Part shown: positions 7,180 through 13,914 of the stretch, in pieces
Numbering within the stretch: position 1 is the first letter of the stretch
Layout of the letters: the number at the start of each line of letters is the position of its first letter
Source of the DNA: an uncultured Lachnospiraceae bacterium
Lineage (GTDB): Bacteria; Bacillota_A; Clostridia; Lachnospirales; Lachnospiraceae
Reading direction: 5' to 3'
Length of the DNA: 13,955 nt
NCBI GenBank assembly: GCA_902795835.1
Contig: CADBNA010000469.1
Coordinates: 1 to 13,955 of the forward strand
Program-made: the position numbers and the translations under genes
Notes under the pieces: model-generated
What the model saw: only the letters and a program-made list of their open reading frames with translations
The model's database searches: none
Told to the model about the DNA's origin: nothing

Positions 7180-7224
7180 TCTTATCACTGACAGAACAAT
7201 AGCCGGAACAGGAGAAGTCAGCAG

Positions 7225-9024
7225 ATGAATATTCTGACTATGGAAGCAATTCAAAAAGCGGCTGGCAGCACAATGCTGTTCCGGGATGTGACTCTCGGAA
7301 TAGAGAACCATGACAAGATCGGCGTGGTCGGCATAAACGGAACGGGAAAATCAACGCTTCTGGCAGTGGCCGGGGGAATGACCGAACCGGATGCAGGCAC
7401 TGTTACCCGGCGGTCCGGACTGCGCATCTCCTATCTGCCCCAGGACCCGGTATTCCGGCCGGACATGACCGTCCTTGAAAATGTGGCCTTCGCCATCCGG
7501 CAGGACCAGGAATACTGGAACGTCGAAGGAGAAGCCAGGGCGGTCCTGCTGCGTCTGGACATTCCCGATCCGGACTGTCTGCCGGGCGTTCTTTCCGGAG
7601 GACAGAAGAAAAGGGCTGCGCTGGCCGCGGCGCTGCTGACGCCCAGTGATCTTCTGATCCTGGACGAACCGACCAATCATCTGGACCACGACATGATCGA
7701 ATGGCTGGAGGAAAGGCTGCGGAACTATAAAGGCGCCCTTCTCATGGTGACTCATGACAGGTATTTTCTGGATGAAGTGACATCGGTGATCTGGGAGATC
7801 GACAGGACGCGGGTATACAGCTATCCCGGAAATTATGAAAAATATCTGGAGATGAAGCAGACGCGCCTGGATTTTGCTCTGGCGGCCGAGCGCCGTATGG
7901 CTGCCATATACAAACAGGACCTTGCCTGGATGATGCGGGGGGCCCGGGCGAGATCAACCAAGCAGAAGGCTCATATTCGGCGCTTTGAGGAACTGCGGGA
8001 CCGGGAAAAGATCGTGGAGGACAGAAATGTTGTACTGGCTTCCCTGCCGTCGAGGATGGGCAATACGACCATAGAGCTGGAAGACTTGTCCAAGCAATAT
8101 GGAGACAAAGTTCTTTTCCGGAACTTTACCTATACCTTCTTGAAGCATGACCGGATCGGGATCATCGGGCCTAACGGGTGCGGAAAATCCACACTGCTGA
8201 AGATCCTGATGGGTGAAGTGGAAGCGGATACCGGCCGTGTGACCATTGGCCAGACCATCCGGATCGGATATTTCAGACAGGAGAATGAAGACCTTCCGGA
8301 GAAAGACCGTGTGATCGACTACGTTAGAGAAACGGCGGAGTATATACGGACGCCCGACGGCACGGTTTCGGCATCTTCTATGTGTGAACGCTTCCTGTTT
8401 GACGCAGATAAGCAGTATGCTCCGGTCGGCAAGCTGTCCGGAGGTGAAAAAAGACGACTGTATCTCCTTCACATCCTGATGGAGTCTCCCAATGTTCTGA
8501 TCCTGGATGAGCCCACCAACGACCTGGACATCCCCACCCTGCAGGTTCTGGAAGATTATCTGGATCATTTTGCCGGTATCGTGATCGCTGTTTCCCATGA
8601 CCGTTATTTCCTGGACCGTGTGGTGAACCGGATTTTCAGCTTTGAGGGTGACGGGACGATTCATCAGAGCGAAGGCGGTTTTGAAGAATACCGGGAGCGC
8701 CGCCTTGCGGACAATGCCGGAAGGGAAAAGCCGGTAAGAGGAAAGCCGGAAGGAGAAAAGACACCCGGCAGGGAGAAAAACCGGCCTGCCCGGCCAAAGA
8801 AAAAGCTTAGCTTTTCCGAACAGAGGGAGTATGAGACGCTGGAGAGCACCATCGACGAGCTCACGGCCTTATCTGCGAAACTGGAGCAGCAGATGCTGGA
8901 AGCTGCGTCAGATTATGTCCGCCTGCGGGAACTGAATGAGAAAAAAGAAGCGGCAGACAGTGAACTGGATGAGAAGATCGAAAGATTTCTGGAACTGCAG
9001 GACTTGGTGGATTCGTTCGGGTGA
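7225..9024 (+). CDS. ABC-F family ATPase (Uup/YfmR-like)
   Basis: A 599-residue cytosolic protein with two complete ABC ATPase domains in one chain and no membrane segment, which defines ABC-F. Domain 1 has Walker A GINGTGKST (36-44), signature LSGGQ (123-127) and Walker B LLILDEPTNHLD (143-154). Domain 2 has Walker A GPNGCGKST (315-323), signature LSGGE (404-408) and Walker B VLILDEPTNDLD (424-435). The inter-domain linker (about 205-265) is rich in Arg and Lys, with MMRGARARSTKQKAHIRR, as expected for the P-site tRNA interaction motif. A charged spacer (about 490-527) leads to a C-terminal coiled coil (530-597), as in Uup and YfmR, which act on ribosomes and relieve translational stalling. 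Antibiotic-resistance ABC-F proteins are possible relatives, but the C-terminal coiled coil favours Uup/YfmR. The start is ATG 7225 after GGAGAAG (7211-7217). The stop codon lies inside the palindrome at 9019-9088. Confidence 0.92.
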   Translation: MNILTMEAIQKAAGSTMLFRDVTLGIENHDKIGVVGINGTGKSTLLAVAGGMTEPDAGTVTRRSGLRISYLPQDPVFRPDMTVLENVAFAIRQDQEYWNVEGEARAVLLRLDIPDPDCLPGVLSGGQKKRAALAAALLTPSDLLILDEPTNHLDHDMIEWLEERLRNYKGALLMVTHDRYFLDEVTSVIWEIDRTRVYSYPGNYEKYLEMKQTRLDFALAAERRMAAIYKQDLAWMMRGARARSTKQKAHIRRFEELRDREKIVEDRNVVLASLPSRMGNTTIELEDLSKQYGDKVLFRNFTYTFLKHDRIGIIGPNGCGKSTLLKILMGEVEADTGRVTIGQTIRIGYFRQENEDLPEKDRVIDYVRETAEYIRTPDGTVSASSMCERFLFDADKQYAPVGKLSGGEKRRLYLLHILMESPNVLILDEPTNDLDIPTLQVLEDYLDHFAGIVIAVSHDRYFLDRVVNRIFSFEGDGTIHQSEGGFEEYRERRLADNAGREKPVRGKPEGEKTPGREKNRPARPKKKLSFSEQREYETLESTIDELTALSAKLEQQMLEAASDYVRLRELNEKKEAADSELDEKIERFLELQDLVDSFG

Positions 9025-9088
9025 GCCCTTGGGGACGGTTCCCTAGCGTTCAGATGAACGCTAGGGAACCGTCCCCAAGGGCTCACCC
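9019..9088. repeat. Perfect 70-bp palindrome, repeat copy D
   Basis: The arm at 9019-9051 is the exact reverse complement of 9056-9088: 33 bp per arm around AGAT, whose outer A and T extend the symmetry to 34 bp with a GA centre. From outside inwards each arm carries GGGTGAGCCC, TT, GGGGACGGTTCCC and TAGCGTTC. The ABC-F stop codon (TGA, 9022-9024) is part of the left arm. There is no T-run directly after it; a separate terminator follows at 9114-9141. This is the best-preserved member of the repeat family in the window, with no mismatch, pointing to recent formation or strong maintenance. Confidence 0.95.
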
Positions 9089-9113
9089 AATGGTTCAAAC
9101 ACAAGAATTCAAA

Positions 9114-9141
9114 AAAACCCCCGGAGGCATCCGGGGGTTTT
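9114..9141. terminator. Bidirectional intrinsic terminator after the ABC-F gene
   Basis: AAAACCCCCGGA (9114-9125) pairs perfectly with TCCGGGGGTTTT (9130-9141) around GGCA. A run of seven A on the left and four T on the right allow termination in either direction. It lies 90 bases after the ABC-F stop. Confidence 0.88.
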
Positions 9142-9212
9142 CAATTTCGAATACGCGCAGAATCGCGGAATTAACGGAAAATCAGGGCATGCAGCGAAAA
9201 ATGAGATCAGAA

Positions 9213-9260
9213 TGATTTTGCATTATTTTGAAAGAAAGGAAGAAATGCTTTCCGTATAAT
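9213..9260 (+). promoter_or_regulatory. Candidate activator-dependent promoter of the TIM-barrel/Gfo-Idh operon
   Basis: A perfect TATAAT is at 9255-9260, but no good -35 stands 16-18 bases upstream; the nearest TTGAAA (9228-9233) is 21 bases away. Two direct ATTTTG repeats at 9215-9220 and 9225-9230 are spaced exactly 10 bases, one helical turn, the arrangement AraC-family activators often use. GAAAG (9234-9238) and CTTTC (9248-9252) form a short inverted repeat in the -35 area. A poor -35 with helically phased repeats suggests activation by the AraC-type regulator encoded at the operon's far end. Confidence 0.45.
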
Positions 9261-9321
9261 AAATACAACAGAACAGGGATGTATGGCAGAGTTGAAAATG
9301 ATCAGTTAATGGAGGTGTTTC

Positions 9322-10251
9322 ATGGGTATTAAAATATGCGGTGCGCCATGCTGCTGGGGTGTTGATGATGTTACCAATCCGAATTTGCCGACATATCAGC
9401 GTGTTCTTGCTGAGGCTCATGAAGCCGGATACAGGGCCATTGAGCTGGGGCCGAACGGATGGATCCCGACAGATGACATTGAGGGTGTTACTGAAGAACT
9501 GAATAAGAACGGTCTTTCTATTGTCGCCGGTACAGTCTTTGATGACTGCCTGAGCAATGACAATTATGAGAAGCTGCAGAAACAGGTGCATGGCATTTGT
9601 CAGCTGATCACGAAGCTTCCCCCGCTTCCGACAGAGAAAGGCCAGCGCTGGCCGACGCCATATCTGACGGTCATGGACTGGGGCCATGATGAACGTGATT
9701 ATGCGGCGGGACATTCTGACCGTGCGCCGCGGCTGGACGACGCGGGATGGGCTCAGCTGACAGGGCATTTCAGGGGGCTGTGTGAGATCGCAAACAGTTA
9801 CGGGGTACGTCCGGTGCTGCATCCACACTGCGGCGGATATGTTGAGTTTGCAGATGAGATCGACCGTCTGGCGGAAACAATTCCGAATGAGGTCGCGGGC
9901 TTTGTCCTGGACACGGGTCATCTGGAATATGCCCACATGGATCCTGTAGAATGGCTGCGCAAGTATAAAGACCGTCTTGATTATGTGCATTTCAAAGACA
10001 TTGACCAGAAGGTCTACGATGAGGTCATGGGCGAGCACATTCGTTTCTTTGAGGGCTGCGCAAAAGGCTCCATGTGTCCGATCGGAAAAGGCAAACTGGA
10101 TTACAAAGCGATAGCAGATGTACTGGCAGAGATCAACTACAACGGCTATATCACTATTGAACAGGAATGTGATCCCCGCAATGTCGACAAGAGTCTCGAA
10201 AATGTGAAAGCGAGTGTCGATTATCTGAAAGGCATCGGCTACGATATCTGA
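9322..10251 (+). CDS. Sugar phosphate isomerase/epimerase family TIM-barrel enzyme (IolE-like)
   Basis: A 309-residue soluble protein of the xylose isomerase-like TIM-barrel (AP endonuclease 2) fold, closest in style to IolE (inosose dehydratase). The N-terminus CGAPCCWGVDDVTNPNLPTY (6-25) resembles the IolE opening. Metal- and substrate-site candidates are E41 (AIELGP), HPH (167-169), E175, the DTGH motif (197-200), VHFKD (222-226) and E280 in TIEQE. The start is ATG 9322 with GGAGGTG at 9311-9317. It is cotranscribed with a Gfo/Idh/MocA dehydrogenase 72 bases downstream. Known roles of such pairs include inositol catabolism, levoglucosan conversion (LgdA with LgdB1, oxidation then beta-elimination) and C-glycoside cleavage (DgpA with DgpBC). 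The absence of other iol genes nearby makes a plain inositol pathway less likely. An isomerase/epimerase of a keto sugar is the alternative. Confidence 0.78.
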   Translation: MGIKICGAPCCWGVDDVTNPNLPTYQRVLAEAHEAGYRAIELGPNGWIPTDDIEGVTEELNKNGLSIVAGTVFDDCLSNDNYEKLQKQVHGICQLITKLPPLPTEKGQRWPTPYLTVMDWGHDERDYAAGHSDRAPRLDDAGWAQLTGHFRGLCEIANSYGVRPVLHPHCGGYVEFADEIDRLAETIPNEVAGFVLDTGHLEYAHMDPVEWLRKYKDRLDYVHFKDIDQKVYDEVMGEHIRFFEGCAKGSMCPIGKGKLDYKAIADVLAEINYNGYITIEQECDPRNVDKSLENVKASVDYLKGIGYDI

Positions 10252-10286
10252 CCGGCAGGATTAAAAAGCAAACAGGGAACGATTAT

Positions 10287-10306
10287 TCTATTCATTTCTA
10301 TTCATT
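10287..10306. repeat. 10-bp tandem repeat in the intergenic spacer
   Basis: TCTATTCATT occurs twice in direct succession between the TIM-barrel and dehydrogenase genes, just upstream of the latter's AGGAGG. It is probably a slippage duplication that keeps the region before the ribosome binding site AT-rich and unstructured. Confidence 0.8.
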
Positions 10307-10323
10307 TTTCAGGAGGAATAACA

Positions 10324-11505
10324 ATGATTAACGGATCCAAAGTTCTTGATCATCCGATTCGATGGGCAATGGTAGGAGGCGGAAAGGGCAGCCAGATCGG
10401 TTATATTCACCGTTCCGCAGCACTTCGTGACAATAATTTCCAGCTGGTTGCAGGCGCTTTTGATATCAACCCCGAGCGCGGCATGGAATTCGCCCGTGAG
10501 CTCGGCATTGAAGAGGACCGATGCTATCCGGATTATAAGACCATGTTTGAAAAAGAGTCTCAGAGAGAAGACGGCATCGAAGCCGTTTCCATCGCGACGC
10601 CAAACGGCCTTCACTATGCGGTCACGAAGGCCGCGCTTGAGGCAGGCATACATGTCGTCTGCGAGAAGCCGCTCTGTTTTACAAGTGAAGAGGCCAGGGA
10701 ACTGGTCGAACTGTCAGAGAGCAAGAACCTTGTCGTTGGCGTCACCTATGGATACTCCGGGCATCAGATGATCCAGCAGGCCCGACAGATGATCAAAAAC
10801 GGAGAAATCGGCGATGTCCGTGTCATCAACATGAGCTTCTGTTTCGGAGGATACAATACAAAAATCGAGGAGACCAATGAAGCAGCCAGATGGCGTTTCG
10901 ACCCGTCCAAAGCCGGTCCGGCATTTATCCTCGGTGATGTCGGAACACATCCTCTCTTTCTGATTGAGGCAATGATACCCGGACTCTCGATCAAAAACCT
11001 GATGTGCACAAGGAAGTCCTTTGTAGAGGGGCGCCAGCTCGAGGACAATGCGTTTACGATCATGAACCTCAAGGGCAATGCGTATGTCCAGGACGACGCA
11101 GAAGTGTATTGCTGGTCCAGCTGTATCAACAGCGGTGCCCGCCACTATCATAAAGTCCGGATCGTCGGCTCCAAAGCGTCCCTTGAGTGGGATGATGAGC
11201 GTCCGAATCAGCTGATTATGGATGTGGATGGAGAACCGATGCGCGTATATGACAGGGGCATGAGCTATCTGTACCCGGAAGCAAAGGTAGAAGACCGCAT
11301 TGGCGGCGGACATGCAGAAGGCCTGTTTGAGTCCTGGTCAAACCTGTACAGGAGATTTGCCATGGCGATGGGCGGAGCGGACTGTGAAGCGGAATATGGT
11401 GATTTCTGGTATCCGGATGTCAAGGCCGGACTGACAGGCGTCAGGTGGATTGAAAAGTGCGTAGAATCCGCAGATAATGGATGCAAGTGGGTGGACTGGG
11501 ACTGA
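10324..11505 (+). CDS. Gfo/Idh/MocA family NAD(P)-dependent sugar dehydrogenase
   Basis: A 393-residue soluble dehydrogenase. The N-terminal Rossmann domain has GGGKGSQIG (18-26) followed by YIHR, the ATPNGLHY strand (91-98) and the family-defining EKP (114-116) with the presumed catalytic Lys. The C-terminal substrate domain carries GDVGTHP (204-210), with the conserved His that acts beside the Lys, and ends with GGGHAEGLFESWSNLY and a W-rich tail. The GGGxGxxIGxxHR start and the HxEG...NLY ending mark the subgroup that I recall includes levoglucosan dehydrogenase-type enzymes, which oxidise the C3 hydroxyl of an anhydrosugar or glycoside. The start is ATG 10324, seven bases after AGGAGG (10311-10316). 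It is the second gene of the operon with the IolE-like enzyme. Inositol or other sugar dehydrogenase activity remains possible. Confidence 0.85.
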   Translation: MINGSKVLDHPIRWAMVGGGKGSQIGYIHRSAALRDNNFQLVAGAFDINPERGMEFARELGIEEDRCYPDYKTMFEKESQREDGIEAVSIATPNGLHYAVTKAALEAGIHVVCEKPLCFTSEEARELVELSESKNLVVGVTYGYSGHQMIQQARQMIKNGEIGDVRVINMSFCFGGYNTKIEETNEAARWRFDPSKAGPAFILGDVGTHPLFLIEAMIPGLSIKNLMCTRKSFVEGRQLEDNAFTIMNLKGNAYVQDDAEVYCWSSCINSGARHYHKVRIVGSKASLEWDDERPNQLIMDVDGEPMRVYDRGMSYLYPEAKVEDRIGGGHAEGLFESWSNLYRRFAMAMGGADCEAEYGDFWYPDVKAGLTGVRWIEKCVESADNGCKWVDWD

Positions 11506-11551
11506 ACTCAGTTCTCTCTCAACTGATCTTCAAATCTTTCTCAGATTAAGG

Positions 11552-11585
11552 GATCTGACCGGAAGAACCGGTCAGATCTTTTTAT
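11552..11585 (+). terminator. Terminator of the TIM-barrel/Gfo-Idh operon, overlapping the AraC gene end
   Basis: GATCTGACCGG (11552-11562) pairs perfectly with CCGGTCAGATC (11568-11578) around AAGAA and is followed by TTTTTATT. The right arm contains the stop codon of the converging minus-strand AraC-type gene (11572-11574). Confidence 0.93.
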
Positions 11586-12486
11586 TCTTGGATGAAATTA
11601 CATAATTCATCCGGAATTGTTTCGGAGGCATTCCGACATATTTTGTGAACTGCGCGTTAAAATAACTCTGTGTTTCATAACCGACCCGGAAAGCAATTTC
11701 CGTGATCGGAAGATCTGTAGAGATAAGAAGTGTCTGTGCTTCTCCGATCCTTCGGCGAAGCAGGTACTGGATCGGGGAATAGCCGGTCATGTTCTTAAAC
11801 AGACGGGAAGCATACCAGGGGCTTATGCGGAGGTCTTTTCCGATTGTTTCCAGAGAGAGAGGCTCCATATAATGCTCATCAATATAAGCTTTGATCCTGT
11901 GGCTCATGGCGGAAGGCTCATTCTCATCATTTGAAGGCTGCAGGTCAGGGCATGCGGTGTCAGCCTGAATGACATTCATCACCTTATCTATCAGTGCGTA
12001 CATCAGATGATCACAGAAGCGTTCTGCATTTGGTTCGCCGGATACCAGAGCTGAAAAGATCATTTCATTGATCGTGCGGATATCTTCAAACCGGTCGCCG
12101 GTATGAAAGACATATCCCTTTTTGCTTGAACAGAACGCGTTTTCCGGCAGACCGGGCAGGGAGAGGTTCCTGATTCCGGCACAGTAGAAGCCGATCTGCT
12201 CCTTGCGGTCTGTATATTCATCGTGAACAACACCGCTGTTATAAACGAGCAGGTCTCCGGTTTTTACATGCACGATTTTGTTATCGACCAGATAGTCGCT
12301 TTCACCGTTGTAGATCAGAACCATCTCCGCCACATCTTTATGTGCGTGCATCACACGCGTATGAAGATGGCTGAGTTCTGGCGTGATTTTACACATATAG
12401 CACAATGCCGGCGCCGTGCCGGGCGAAAAAAGAGGCTCATACGTTTTTTTGACATAGCATTGGGCATCGATACGTTCATAGATCAT
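11572..12486 (-). CDS. AraC-family transcriptional regulator with cupin sensor domain
   Basis: A 304-residue regulator. The N-terminal half is a cupin-like AraC ligand-binding domain: MHAHKDVAEMVLIYNGESDY (46-65) with the His/His/Glu pattern, followed by VKTGDLLVYNSGVVHDEY (74-91). The C-terminal ~100 residues hold the two helix-turn-helix motifs, LSLETIGKDLRISPWYASRLFKNMTG and ITEIAFRVGYETQSYFNAQFTKYVGMPP, then the usual PKQFR. I chose ATG 12484-12486 because AAAAGGAGG precedes it by a normal spacing; the frame stays open 20 codons further upstream without a better site. It converges on the TIM-barrel/Gfo-Idh operon and diverges from nagA, so it could serve either; sugar-responsive activation of the catabolic pair is my preference. 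Its last codons and stop lie within the operon's terminator hairpin. Confidence 0.88.
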   Translation of the reverse strand: MIYERIDAQCYVKKTYEPLFSPGTAPALCYMCKITPELSHLHTRVMHAHKDVAEMVLIYNGESDYLVDNKIVHVKTGDLLVYNSGVVHDEYTDRKEQIGFYCAGIRNLSLPGLPENAFCSSKKGYVFHTGDRFEDIRTINEMIFSALVSGEPNAERFCDHLMYALIDKVMNVIQADTACPDLQPSNDENEPSAMSHRIKAYIDEHYMEPLSLETIGKDLRISPWYASRLFKNMTGYSPIQYLLRRRIGEAQTLLISTDLPITEIAFRVGYETQSYFNAQFTKYVGMPPKQFRMNYVISSKNKKI

Positions 12487-12563
12487 GAAGCCGCCTCCTT
12501 TTCCTCGCAGTATTCTCCAGAAGACTGTTTTCTGAATCACCGGCATGAACAGCCTGCGAATTC

Positions 12564-12572
12564 ATTATAGCA
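12564..12572 (-). promoter_or_regulatory. Extended -10 promoter of the AraC-type gene
   Basis: Read on the minus strand this is TGCTATAAT, an extended -10 element with a perfect hexamer, about 80 bases before the ATG. No -35 is recognisable; the place where spacer and -35 should be is occupied by a solo repeat arm (12572-12583). Confidence 0.6.
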
Positions 12573-12583
12573 GAACCGTCCCC
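12572..12583. repeat. Solo repeat arm (copy E)
   Basis: AGAACCGTCCCC matches the inner arm AGGAACCGTCCCC of the repeat family with one base missing. No partner GGGGACGGTTC is seen nearby. It touches the extended -10 box of the AraC-type gene. Confidence 0.55.
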
Positions 12584-12597
12584 AAATGAGAGGAGTG

Positions 12598-12618
12598 AAT
12601 TGACAATGCGTCAAAATT
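12598..12618. promoter_or_regulatory. Inverted repeat with a TTGACA box upstream of nagA
   Basis: TTGAC (12600-12604) and GTCAA (12610-12614) are exact inverted repeats separated by AATGC, with AATT flanks on both sides. The left arm is at the same time a perfect -35 TTGACA (12600-12605). However, the best downstream -10-like boxes (TATGAC 12629, TATGAT 12634) are 23-28 bases away. An operator between AraC and nagA is possible; a promoter is not proven. Confidence 0.35.
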
Positions 12619-12738
12619 GGTGGAAACTATGACTATGATGATTCTATGGTTACATAACATCAGAAGATTTAAAACATGGAAAAAAGCCGGAAGAGGTTTT
12701 TACAGAAATGAGGAAGCGGGGAAAAGAGGACAGAGGAA

Positions 12739-13914
12739 GTGGTCATTAGAAATGTAAAGGTGTTCACAGAAGACAGGCATTTCAAAGATGGAGACATCTG
12801 CATCCGTCAGGGAAGGTTTACAGATGCCGTACTTTCCGGAGAGGATGCAAATATCATAAACGGACAGGGGGCTTTTGCCATACCAGGGCTGATTGACATA
12901 CATCTGCACGGCTGTATGGGCTATGATTTTTCTGATGGTACTTTTGAGGCCATCTCAGAGATCGCCGCCTATGAAGCACAGGCCGGAGTGACGGCAGTCA
13001 TGCCTGCCGTTATGACGCTGCCGGCAGAAGAACTCCTGCGGATTCTGAGAATGGCAGCAGCGTACAGCAAGAAAAATAACCATGATCCTTTCAGAGCGGA
13101 TCTGATCGGAATTAATATGGAAGGCCCTTTTATCAGCAGAGCAAAAAAAGGAGCCCAGGATCCGGCATACATCCGTTCATGCGACGCTGATCTCTGCCGG
13201 CAGTTCCTGAAGGCATCCGAAGGATTGGTCAGATGCGTGGGAATTGCTCCCGAAGAGAATGAAAATGCCATGGCATTCATCCGGGAAATGAAAGAGGATG
13301 TGACCATATCCCTGGCCCATACCAATGCGGATTATAAGACAGCCATGCAGGCTTTTCAGGCTGGAGCCTCCCATGCAGTACATCTGTTCAATGCCATGTC
13401 CGGCTTCACCCACCGTGAGCCTGGTGTGCCGGGCGCCGTATTTGACTGTGATCAAGTCACCGCGGAAATCATCTGCGACGGCATCCATATTCATCCGGCT
13501 GCTGTGCGGAGTACTTTAAAGATAATGGGCTCTGAACGCGTGATCTTTGTCAGCGACAGCATGCGGGCTGCAGGGTTGTCGGATGGTATCTACACTTTAG
13601 GCGGCCAGAAAGTCATGGTGACGGGGAGCCGGGCAGTTCTGGCATCGGACGGTGCTCTGGCCGGTTCAGTTGCCAATCTGATGGACTGTATGATAACTGC
13701 CGTTAAGAAAATGGGGATTACCCTGGAAACAGCTGTTGCCTGCTCAACAGAAAACCCGGCAAAAGCAGCCGGGGTGTATGATCTGTATGGATCCATTTCG
13801 CCGGGGAAAAGGGCGGATGTTGTTCTGCTGGATGAGGATCTGCACGTAATACTGGTACTCAAAGACGGTGTTATTATTAAGAACCGGCTGCCCGGTGAGC
13901 CAGAAGACCGGTGA
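12739..13914 (+). CDS. nagA: N-acetylglucosamine-6-phosphate deacetylase
   Basis: A 391-residue cytosolic amidohydrolase, normal length for NagA, which removes the acetyl group from GlcNAc-6-phosphate in amino-sugar catabolism and cell-wall recycling. Key residues are all visible: HLHG (55-58, metal-site HxH), E128 in NMEGPFI, H194 in AHTNAD, H215 in HLFNAMSGFTHREPG, DGIHIHP (247-253) and D273 in FVSDSM, which aligns with the catalytic Asp of E. coli NagA. The start is GTG 12739, with AGAGGA (12725-12730) at good spacing; I see no ATG upstream in frame. It diverges from the AraC-type gene with a 252-base gap. No nagB or PTS gene is in the window, but the operon may continue to the right. The last six residues, GEPEDR, are encoded by one unit of a 16-bp tandem repeat belonging to the palindromic repeat family. 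Confidence 0.93.
   Translation: MVIRNVKVFTEDRHFKDGDICIRQGRFTDAVLSGEDANIINGQGAFAIPGLIDIHLHGCMGYDFSDGTFEAISEIAAYEAQAGVTAVMPAVMTLPAEELLRILRMAAAYSKKNNHDPFRADLIGINMEGPFISRAKKGAQDPAYIRSCDADLCRQFLKASEGLVRCVGIAPEENENAMAFIREMKEDVTISLAHTNADYKTAMQAFQAGASHAVHLFNAMSGFTHREPGVPGAVFDCDQVTAEIICDGIHIHPAAVRSTLKIMGSERVIFVSDSMRAAGLSDGIYTLGGQKVMVTGSRAVLASDGALAGSVANLMDCMITAVKKMGITLETAVACSTENPAKAAGVYDLYGSISPGKRADVVLLDEDLHVILVLKDGVIIKNRLPGEPEDR

Noticed and set aside
7954..8664. Long minus-strand open frame opposite the ABC-F gene (236 codons), and similar antisense frames elsewhere
   Set aside because: They lie antisense to clearly conserved domains, lack ribosome binding sites and have implausible composition.
9279..9332. 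17-codon leader ORF overlapping the start of the IolE-like gene
   Set aside because: Only a weak ACAGGG precedes it, and there is no run of regulatory codons or alternative hairpins to suggest attenuation.
12487..12546. 20-codon upstream extension of the AraC-type regulator
   Set aside because: The internal ATG at 12486 has a near-ideal AAAAGGAGG; the upstream start has none and would place the ribosome binding site inside the coding sequence.
12600..12639. TTGACA plus TATGAT as a standard nagA promoter
   Set aside because: The spacing (23-28 bases) is far outside 16-18; kept only as an inverted-repeat candidate site.
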